Part shown: positions 1 to 5,109 of the stretch, piece after piece
How positions within the stretch are numbered: position 1 is the first letter of the stretch
Layout: the number at the start of each line of letters is the position of its first letter
Origin: an uncultured Bacteroidales bacterium
GTDB lineage: Bacteria > Bacteroidota > Bacteroidia > Bacteroidales > UBA4417
Length of the DNA: 5,109 bases
NCBI GenBank assembly: GCA_937965665.1
Contig: CALCJE010000341.1
Location: forward strand, 1-5,109
Direction: 5' to 3'
The notes under the pieces: generated by a model
What the model was told of the DNA's origin: nothing
Databases searched by the model: none
Seen by the model: the letters and a program-made list of their open reading frames with translations, nothing else
Made by a program: the position numbers and the translations under genes

Positions 1-1181
1 TGTGCGAAGCATTTGAACCGTTGATCAGCAGCTTTTTTAAATTCAGGGCCAACAAAAATTACTTTTTCAAAACCTGATTCCTCAACCAGGTTTACGATTG
101 CCTGGTGTTCGGCCGGGCTTTCATCACCTAATTCAAGCATATCGCCCAGTATCACCATTTTGTGATTGGCTTTCACCTGGCTGAAATTGCTGAGTGCTGC
201 CTGCATACTTGTAGGGTTTGCATTATAGGCATCGAGAATGATTGAATTTTTGGCCGTTTTCATGGCCTGCGACCGACTGTTCGATGGGATATAATCCGAA
301 ATTGCTGACCGTATTTTTTCGTTGGATACATTGAAAGTCATACCTATACAAATGGCAGCCATGGCATTTTCGAAATTATAATTTCCGACCAGATGGGTAT
401 GGATAGGGATAATGCCGGCATCGGAATTCCATTGGATTACAAGCATTTCGATATCTGTTCCGGCGGTTCCCCTGCAGGATGCACGTTGATCCGAACCATA
501 TAGAATCCGGTTCATCCCTGCGGTGAGCTCCATAAGCATATCATTTGCGGCATTTACAAACACCTTTCCCCCGGTATACCGCAGCCAGGCATACAGTTCA
601 CTTTTTGCTTTTATCACGCCCTGGTAACCTCCGAAGCCTCCGAGGTGCGCCTTGCCGATATTTGTTATCATCCCGTGGGTTGGCTCAGCAAAAGTACAGA
701 GTTGGGCAATCTCACCCTGGTGGTTTGCGCCCATCTCGATAATGGCCAGTTCGGTATCAGCCGTTATTTCGAGTAATGTAAGCGGAACGCCGATATGGTT
801 ATTGAGGTTTCCCCTGGTAGCAGTTACACGGTACTGCCGGCACAGCACAGCATTGATAAGTTCTTTGGTGGTGGTTTTTCCATTGCTTCCGGTAATGGCG
901 AGTACCGGTATTTGGTGTTTGCGCCGGTGCATGAGTGCCAGTTGCTGAAGCGTTGTAAGTACATCGTCGACAAGCAGGGTTTTTTCATTCTCAAAATTGG
1001 CATTGTCAATCACAGCATAGGCGGCTCCTGATTCAACAGCGCTTTTTGCATAAACATTCCCATCAAAATTTTCACCTTTCAGGGCAAAAAACAGGCAGCC
1101 ATCGGGTATTTGCCTGGAGTCGGTTGAAATAGTCCGGTATTTCAGAAATATGTTGTAAAGTTCATCAAGGGTTGCGCGCAT
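1..1181 (-). CDS. murF: UDP-N-acetylmuramoyl-tripeptide--D-alanyl-D-alanine ligase (MurF), 3' end missing
   Basis: MurF is the cytoplasmic ATP-dependent ligase that adds D-Ala-D-Ala to the UDP-MurNAc-tripeptide, the last soluble step of peptidoglycan precursor synthesis. I translated 393 codons from the ATG at 1181-1179; the frame is open to the left edge. Visible motifs are the N-terminal substrate-binding part (STDSRQIPDGCLFFALKG, about residues 19-36), the Mur-ligase P-loop TGSNGKTTTK (97-106), EMGANHQGEI (149-158), NIGKAHLGGFGG (174-185), VGNYNFENAMAA (265-276) and the C-terminal-domain motifs LDAYNANPTS (316-325) and VILGDMLELGD (343-353). The DAYNANP motif separates MurF from MurC, MurD and MurE. 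Family members are about 420-450 residues long, so roughly 30-60 residues lie outside the window. The ATG was chosen because it gives a normal family N-terminus and lies downstream of the gldJ terminator. There is no strong ribosome binding site. A separate promoter, or read-through from gldJ, must express it. Confidence 0.96.
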   Translation of the reverse strand, partial: MRATLDELYNIFLKYRTISTDSRQIPDGCLFFALKGENFDGNVYAKSAVESGAAYAVIDNANFENEKTLLVDDVLTTLQQLALMHRRKHQIPVLAITGSNGKTTTKELINAVLCRQYRVTATRGNLNNHIGVPLTLLEITADTELAIIEMGANHQGEIAQLCTFAEPTHGMITNIGKAHLGGFGGYQGVIKAKSELYAWLRYTGGKVFVNAANDMLMELTAGMNRILYGSDQRASCRGTAGTDIEMLVIQWNSDAGIIPIHTHLVGNYNFENAMAAICIGMTFNVSNEKIRSAISDYIPSNSRSQAMKTAKNSIILDAYNANPTSMQAALSNFSQVKANHKMVILGDMLELGDESPAEHQAIVNLVEESGFEKVIFVGPEFKKAADQRFKCFA

Positions 1182-1220
1182 AAGGCTTTCCGGGTTTTGA
1201 TTATGCAAAGTACTTAAAAT

Positions 1221-1254
1221 AAAAAACCCATCCGTTGGTCGGATGGGTTTTTTT
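1221..1254 (-). terminator. Rho-independent terminator after gldJ, probably bidirectional
   Basis: Bases 1221-1234 (AAAAAACCCATCCG) pair perfectly with 1240-1253 around a 5-base loop (TTGGT), giving a 14-bp stem with a GC-rich centre. Read on the minus strand, the stem ends in TTTTTT followed by ATTTTA, about 20 bases after the gldJ stop codon. It therefore terminates gldJ before murF begins at 1181. On the plus strand the stem also ends in a run of seven T (1248-1254), so it could work in both directions, although no plus-strand gene is visible upstream. Confidence 0.9.
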
Positions 1255-1271
1255 ATAAACAAATAAGTGTT

Positions 1272-2753
1272 TTATTTTCCGGAAGGAGCTGAACCGCCAA
1301 CGGCACCCATGGCACAGCGGAATCCAATATAGTTTGTTGACATCTTTTCGTCGAGCGAGCGACGTGCTGCAGGGCTGAGGTAATAAGCCGGGTCGCGCCA
1401 TGATCCGCCTTTGAATACTCTTACCTGGTCGCTGATGAGCGATGAAGTACCATATTCGTACATTTTATCGGTAGTAGTTCCTCCTTCGTTAGGAGCCAGC
1501 CAGTCAACGCCTGCAAGCGATTGATTGTCACCGTCGAGGTAGTTGATATTATCGGCTTTACGATAGTTGAAACGCCCCATGGCTTCTTCTTCTCTAACCG
1601 GGCGGTATTTAATACGGCCAAGGCTGTCCTTGGGAACCAGGTAACCCTGGGCATCAGTTTGTTTGGTCTGGAAAGTATTACCGCGGAATGGTGCGAAGTC
1701 ACTTACATCTTCAAAGCTTAACGGACGGTAAACATCCATAACCCATTCGGCCACATTGCCGGCCATGTTATAGAGGCCATAGTCATTGGGCCAGAATGAA
1801 CCTACTTCGGCAGGAATAGCAGCACCATCGTTAAGGTTGCCGGCTACGCCCATGTAGTCGCCTCTTCCGCGTTTGAAGTTGGCAACATAATTTCCATAAT
1901 ATGCTTTTTCGTCGGTGCGCAGCACAGTTCCGTTCCATGGATAGATACGACGCTCAACAACTCTTTCATAGTGTGTGTTTCCAACCAGTCCGTATGCTGC
2001 AAATTCCCATTCGGCTTCGGTTGGCAGCCTGTATTTCGAAAGGAGGATTCCATCTTCCATACGAACGCGGCGTTCGCCGGTACCGTTGGGGTTAAGGTCA
2101 CGCATCGGTTTATTTACGATACCTGTATATTGACCGGCTAGGTAAGCTTCGGTATTAAAATTATTTTCATCTTTTTGTGAAGGGTCGAGTTCGAGGTTGC
2201 CATTCTGCACCAGCAGCATTTCGTTTACCCTGTCGGTACGCCAGAGGCAGTAATCATTGGCCTGTAACCAGCTAACTCCTACAACCGGGTAGTTTCTGTA
2301 AGCCGGGTGGCGGAGGTAGGTTTCGATAAGTGGTTCGTTGTAACCCAGTTTTTCGCGCCATACCAGGGTATCTGGCAGGGCTTTCTGATAAACCTGGGGA
2401 TAGTTTGTGCCAAATACACGGCTCAGCCAGTACAGGTATTCCGTATAATCGAGGTTCGAAACTTCGGTTTCGTCCATATAAAAACTGGGAATCGTAACCC
2501 TGCGGGGGATGTTGTTCCATTCGTACATGGGATCATCGCTGATACGTCCCATGGTGAAAGTACCGCCTTCGATATATACTAAACCGGGCCCGGTAATCGG
2601 GCTTTTATAATTTGCTACTTCGAACCCACCGTTTTTGGGATCATTATATTTCCAACCTGTAGTTGACGAAGTTTCTTTACTCTTACAAGAAACCAGAAGT
2701 GCAATTGTTGCTGCAAACATTACTTTTGCTGCTAATTTGCCGTAGTTTGCCAT
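1272..2753 (-). CDS. gldJ: GldJ-like gliding motility / type IX secretion lipoprotein (FGE-sulfatase-like fold)
   Basis: This is a complete 493-residue protein. It starts with a lipoprotein signal peptide: hydrophobic residues 11-21, then the lipobox LVSC with Cys23 as the lipidated residue. Most of the rest is a formylglycine-generating-enzyme (FGE-sulfatase) domain, about residues 55-482, with IEGGTFTMG (61-69), FYMDETEVSNLDY (91-103), YPVVGVSW (155-162), YRLPTEAEWEFAA (241-253), YGLYNMAGNVAEWVMD (325-340), VFKGGSW (446-452) and IGFRCAM (476-482). Its N-terminal GW(K)xND, DTLVWR and NYLRHPAY-like blocks resemble GldJ more than GldK/PorK. The only cysteines are 23, 169 and 480, so the catalytic cysteine pair of true FGE is absent and the role is probably structural. 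In Flavobacterium johnsoniae GldJ is needed for gliding, and its loss destabilises T9SS components. ATG at 2753-2751 follows an A/G-rich AAAAGAG. The gene lies 28 bases after the PorP/SprF stop and ends in a strong terminator, so it is likely the second gene of a two-gene operon. The chief alternative is another GldJ/GldK paralogue. Confidence 0.92.
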   Translation of the reverse strand: MANYGKLAAKVMFAATIALLVSCKSKETSSTTGWKYNDPKNGGFEVANYKSPITGPGLVYIEGGTFTMGRISDDPMYEWNNIPRRVTIPSFYMDETEVSNLDYTEYLYWLSRVFGTNYPQVYQKALPDTLVWREKLGYNEPLIETYLRHPAYRNYPVVGVSWLQANDYCLWRTDRVNEMLLVQNGNLELDPSQKDENNFNTEAYLAGQYTGIVNKPMRDLNPNGTGERRVRMEDGILLSKYRLPTEAEWEFAAYGLVGNTHYERVVERRIYPWNGTVLRTDEKAYYGNYVANFKRGRGDYMGVAGNLNDGAAIPAEVGSFWPNDYGLYNMAGNVAEWVMDVYRPLSFEDVSDFAPFRGNTFQTKQTDAQGYLVPKDSLGRIKYRPVREEEAMGRFNYRKADNINYLDGDNQSLAGVDWLAPNEGGTTTDKMYEYGTSSLISDQVRVFKGGSWRDPAYYLSPAARRSLDEKMSTNYIGFRCAMGAVGGSAPSGK

Positions 2754-2781
2754 CTCTTTTAATGGTTTGTTTGGGTATTAA

Positions 2782-3780
2782 CTAAAAACTGGGGCATTTT
2801 ATTGCCTTATACTTGAATTCTTTTTTCGGGCATGGTAAAAACCATACAAATGATATCTCGTGTGCACCACCTGCCGGCATCCCCATTTTTGAAACTGTAA
2901 AGTCGAAACTGTAGCCGGCTTTAAAAGTAGGTTGCTGAAATCCTAATAATACGATTAACGCATCCGGATTCTCAAAATTGTGTCGGAGCCATAAGCCTGA
3001 TACAAACGGGTAGAAGTTTACATACATTCCGCCGTTTAGCTGGTGAAATTTTCCTTGCTGCATGTACACAATATTCGGCGAAATGGACAGGTTGTCGTTA
3101 TCGCGACCAGGTACTGAGCCCTGCCCGAAACTGAATAATGCTCCTGCATGAAGGGTAAGTTTAGGATCGAGCCGGCTGGTGCTGCCTTCATAAAAGGCCA
3201 TATCGGGGCTGGTAATATGATGAACTGCTGCACCCAGGTAAAATCGCTCGTCGTAGCCCAGCACCAATCCGCTTGAGAAATCGACATCGCCGATATTGAG
3301 TTTCGGGGGCTGCTGCTCATTGGGGCTATTGGGCAGAATTTCGCCCGTACCAGGAACAATCATATCTTCGAAAACCAGGTTTTCCCAGTTCAGGCGGTAT
3401 TGCATAAAACCAGCCTGCAGGGCTGCGTTCATGGTAATTTTTTTGCTGAGGTTCAGGTGATACGAATACACTGCACTTCCCGACAAAGTAGCCAGCGGGC
3501 CGGTTTTATCAGAATTGGCCAGAACAGCGATTCCTCCTGATATTGATTTTGCATACATGTCGAAACAGGCGCTGTACGACACATAGTTACCCCCGATTTC
3601 CGGGTACTGGTTTCGGTAATTCAGGGTAACACGGGGGCAAATCCTGTTGCCGGCAAGTGCCGGGTTAAGATACACCGGGTTGGCGTAAAACTGGGAGAAT
3701 GCAACATCCTGTCCCGATACCCGGGTTATGACCAGGAACAGAAATCCTAATACTAATATGGATGATGCTTTTGTATGCAT
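2782..3780 (-). CDS. Type IX secretion system PorP/SprF family outer-membrane protein
   Basis: This encodes a complete protein of 332 residues, the usual family length of about 300-350. Residues 1-23 are a Sec signal peptide (MHTK, then a hydrophobic core 8-18, cleavage predicted after VSG). The mature protein begins QDVAFSQFYANPVYLNPALAG (24-44), the family signature (QDxxFSQFYxxPxYLNPAxAG). The remainder is rich in alternating aromatic and glycine residues, typical of a beta-barrel, and the protein ends CPKKEFKYKAIKCPSF, the cysteine/basic 'IKCPSF' tail common in this family. PorP is an essential T9SS outer-membrane component in Porphyromonas. SprF is needed to export the SprB adhesin in Flavobacterium. 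Genomes carry many paralogues, so I give no symbol. The frame stays open to another ATG at 3852, but that start puts an implausible Cys-rich stretch before the signal peptide, so ATG 3780-3778 is preferred. No Shine-Dalgarno sequence is evident. No adhesin gene is adjacent within the window; its close neighbour is gldJ downstream. Confidence 0.93.
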   Translation of the reverse strand: MHTKASSILVLGFLFLVITRVSGQDVAFSQFYANPVYLNPALAGNRICPRVTLNYRNQYPEIGGNYVSYSACFDMYAKSISGGIAVLANSDKTGPLATLSGSAVYSYHLNLSKKITMNAALQAGFMQYRLNWENLVFEDMIVPGTGEILPNSPNEQQPPKLNIGDVDFSSGLVLGYDERFYLGAAVHHITSPDMAFYEGSTSRLDPKLTLHAGALFSFGQGSVPGRDNDNLSISPNIVYMQQGKFHQLNGGMYVNFYPFVSGLWLRHNFENPDALIVLLGFQQPTFKAGYSFDFTVSKMGMPAGGAHEISFVWFLPCPKKEFKYKAIKCPSF

Positions 3781-3822
3781 ATTTAACAGGACAATATTAC
3801 AAAAAAAAATGCTATTACAGCA

Positions 3823-3849
3823 GGCTTTTGTAAAATATCTGGGCTTTTG
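3823..3849. repeat. Short direct repeat GGCTTTTG, two copies 19 bases apart
   Basis: GGCTTTTG occurs at 3823-3830 and again at 3842-3849, so the copies are offset by 19 bases, a little under two helical turns. An 8-base inverted repeat overlaps the first copy: TTGTAAAA at 3828-3835 matches TTTTACAA at 3872-3879. In an AT-rich stretch such short matches may arise by chance. Their place in the divergent promoter region makes a protein-binding site possible, but nothing else in the sequence supports that. Confidence 0.35.
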
Positions 3850-3885
3850 CAATAATGAAATCTTTTTACCGTTTTACAATTAAAT

Positions 3886-3920
3886 AAGAAAGGAGATTCA
3901 TATCCCCTTTTTTGTTTTTT
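3886..3920 (+). other. Hairpin followed by T-tract in the porU upstream region (terminator- or attenuator-like)
   Basis: Bases 3886-3897 can pair with 3902-3913 around a TCAT loop, with a core AAGGAGAT / ATCCCCTT. On the plus strand the stem has one A-C mismatch (3894/3906 region) and a G-T wobble, and it runs into TTTTTTGTTTTTT. On the minus strand the mismatch becomes a G-T wobble, but the downstream T-run is weaker. It lies about 85 bases before the porU start, and no plus-strand gene upstream needs terminating. It could be a leader attenuator, a 5' end stabiliser, a backstop against read-through, or chance. Confidence 0.35.
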
Positions 3921-4005
3921 ATCATTGCCGAAACTGTTAAAAGAAATTCTGCAGTATTTGTTGTTCATAAAACAAAAAAAATATACTCTCCACGCATTGC
4001 CTGCC

Positions 4006-5109
4006 GTGAAAGCCATTAAGGGCCTTTTACTGCTGTTTGCTTTGTTGTTGCCCATATTTTCGGTGGCGCAGTTATATTCCCGCTCAGTTTCCTGGAATAA
4101 GCCTGTTGTTTTTACGACCAACGACAGTTCATATCAAAATATATCTTTCGATGGGGCTGTGTATACTACGATGAACAGTTTACCGGTTTGGAGCGAGACT
4201 TTTTACGATGGGCCGGTTTCAGAAAATGTAATCATCGAAAACTGTGTTTTTGCACCCGTTACTGCCGACGAATCCAGGATTATTGAACGCTCAGGCGCTT
4301 CCATTCCGTCGGCTTTATCGTATACGTCACACACAGCTATGAGCCGTAAACAGGCTGGAATACAGGTTGAAATTCTTCCCTTTGTAATGGATACACTGGC
4401 CATGAAGGTAATGAGGCTTACCACTTTCCGGATCAGGTTTGGTGAAATAAAGCTGGCGTTAAAAAGCAAGCAGGAGGTTTATGCCAACCATTCGGTACTT
4501 GCGCAAGGCAACTGGTACAAACTTGCAGTAACGCAAACCGGAATTTACCACCTGGGTTATAATGATCTGCAGGCAATGGGTATCAATATGGCTACGCTTA
4601 ATCCGCTGAAGATCGGTATTTTCGGGCGTGGAGGCAAAATGCTTCCTGAACCAAATGCTGCGTTCCGCGCCGACGATTTGCCTGAATGTGCCATTGAAGT
4701 TACAGGACAGGATGACGGTAAGTTTGATGCAGGCGACCAGGTTGTATTTTATGCACAGGGGCCTGTAACCTGGCAATATAATTCATCCCGGCTCATGTGG
4801 GAGCACAGCACCCATCTGTACACGGATACCATTTGTTATTTTCTTACTCCCGACCAGGGTTCAGGAAAGCGGATCAGGACGGATAGCCAGGTGAATGCCG
4901 CCGAAACTGACCAGGTTACTTCGTATGATTACCTGGAGACTTTCGACGAAAATAACCTGAACCTTATAAAGTCGGGCAGGCAATGGTTTGCACAGAGTTT
5001 CGAAATTATTCTGAATAAAACATATACTTTCAATGTTCCTCCGCTGGCAAGCGGGGGTGAAGTAAAGGTGCGTTCGGTTACAGCTGCTAAATCGTTGACG
5101 CGCAGTTCT
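4006..5109 (+). CDS. porU: PorU, type IX secretion C-terminal signal peptidase (N-terminal part, 3' end missing)
   Basis: PorU is the cell-surface gingipain-like (C25-family) sortase/peptidase that cuts off the C-terminal sorting domain of T9SS cargo and attaches the cargo to A-LPS. The window holds 368 codons, open to the right edge. PorU proteins exceed 1,000 residues, so the C25 catalytic domain and its Cys/His are outside. Residues 1-21 are a clean Sec signal peptide (KAIKG, hydrophobic 7-18, cleavage after SVA, mature Gln22). PorU-like blocks are LAQGNWYKLAVTQTGIYHLG (165-184), LKIGIFGRGGKMLPEPN (201-217) and DDLPECAIEVTGQDDGKFDA (223-242), followed by GDQVVFYAQGPVTW (243-256). There is no in-frame ATG before codon 56, which would lose the signal peptide. 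GTG at 4006-4008 gives the ideal signal peptide; TTG at 3997 would add three residues and is the alternative. No Shine-Dalgarno sequence is visible, only an A-rich stretch at about 3969-3981. It is divergent from the PorP/SprF-gldJ pair. Confidence 0.9.
   Translation, partial: MKAIKGLLLLFALLLPIFSVAQLYSRSVSWNKPVVFTTNDSSYQNISFDGAVYTTMNSLPVWSETFYDGPVSENVIIENCVFAPVTADESRIIERSGASIPSALSYTSHTAMSRKQAGIQVEILPFVMDTLAMKVMRLTTFRIRFGEIKLALKSKQEVYANHSVLAQGNWYKLAVTQTGIYHLGYNDLQAMGINMATLNPLKIGIFGRGGKMLPEPNAAFRADDLPECAIEVTGQDDGKFDAGDQVVFYAQGPVTWQYNSSRLMWEHSTHLYTDTICYFLTPDQGSGKRIRTDSQVNAAETDQVTSYDYLETFDENNLNLIKSGRQWFAQSFEIILNKTYTFNVPPLASGGEVKVRSVTAAKSLTRSS

Larger units (their letters stand above)
3781..4005. 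promoter_or_regulatory. Divergent intergenic region between the PorP/SprF-gldJ operon and porU
   Basis: These 225 bases separate two oppositely oriented T9SS transcription units, so they must carry both start regions unless transcripts enter from elsewhere. The stretch is clearly more AT-rich than the flanking genes, with runs such as A9 at 3801-3809 and A7 at 3974-3980. I looked for the Bacteroidota promoter pattern (TTTG, about 19-21 bases, TAnnTTTG) on both strands and found only partial matches. Examples are TAATATTG on the minus strand just before the PorP/SprF start, and TTTTG at 3845-3849 followed by TACCGTTTT at 3867. I do not assign either as a promoter. No convincing small gene was seen. 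Confidence 0.6.

Noticed and set aside
545..1031. Plus-strand and alternative-frame reading frames within murF
   Set aside because: They lie opposite or out of frame to a well-supported murF and carry no recognisable motif.
1201..1401. A 66-codon minus-strand frame running through the gldJ 3' end and the terminator
   Set aside because: It includes the terminator hairpin in its coding sequence and overlaps conserved gldJ codons in another frame.
1272..2753. A catalytic formylglycine-generating enzyme or sulfatase-maturation role
   Set aside because: The catalytic cysteine pair is absent, a lipobox is present, and the neighbours are T9SS genes with no sulfatase.
3781..3852. N-terminal extension of the PorP/SprF protein from an ATG at 3852
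   Set aside because: It would add 24 residues, several of them cysteine, ahead of a complete signal peptide that starts at the ATG at 3780.
3953..3960. AGTATTTG as a possible -7 promoter element for porU
   Set aside because: It matches only the TTTG half of TAnnTTTG, and no TTTG lies at the expected distance upstream.
3783..4121. A 112-codon minus-strand reading frame across the divergent region and the porU 5' end
   Set aside because: It overlaps the porU signal peptide, ends at the PorP/SprF start and has a biased, unrecognisable sequence, so it is probably chance.
4203..4776. Two minus-strand reading frames of 88 and 105 codons opposite porU
   Set aside because: The plus-strand frame encodes conserved PorU blocks across both; the minus-strand translations show no family features.

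Overview
The window comes from a member of the Bacteroidota (Bacteroidetes). The evidence is the protein content: a GldJ-type lipoprotein, a PorP/SprF-family outer-membrane protein and the N-terminal part of PorU. All three belong to the type IX secretion (T9SS) / gliding machinery, which is confined to this phylum. The starts also lack clear Shine-Dalgarno sequences, as is usual there. I cannot fix the genus or order from the sequence. Coding is dense, and no mobile element, CRISPR array, tRNA or rRNA was seen.

Layout from left to right. (1) Positions 1-1181, minus strand: murF, the last cytoplasmic enzyme of peptidoglycan precursor synthesis, with its C-terminus cut off by the left edge. 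(2) Positions 1182-1271: a short intergenic stretch holding a perfect 14-bp stem terminator that ends gldJ transcription. (3) Positions 1272-2753, minus: gldJ, a complete lipoprotein with a formylglycine-generating-enzyme-like (FGE-like) fold. (4) Positions 2782-3780, minus: a complete PorP/SprF-family protein, 28 bases upstream of gldJ and probably co-transcribed with it. (5) Positions 3781-4005: a 225-base AT-rich divergent intergenic region that must hold the promoters for both directions. It contains homopolymer tracts, an 8-base direct repeat, an 8-base inverted repeat and a hairpin followed by a T-tract. (6) Positions 4006-5109, plus: the first 368 codons of porU, apparently starting at GTG, with its catalytic part beyond the right edge.

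How the genes fit together: GldJ is an outer-membrane lipoprotein known in flavobacteria to be needed for gliding and for stability of T9SS components. PorU is the surface peptidase that removes the C-terminal sorting domain from T9SS cargo. PorP/SprF proteins are outer-membrane proteins that act with T9SS or with its adhesins. The three genes therefore form a T9SS/gliding cluster beside a cell-wall gene. I found no evidence of a wholly undescribed system. The points most worth a second look are the divergent porU arrangement, its GTG start, the PorP/SprF gene placed directly before gldJ, and the structured divergent intergenic region.
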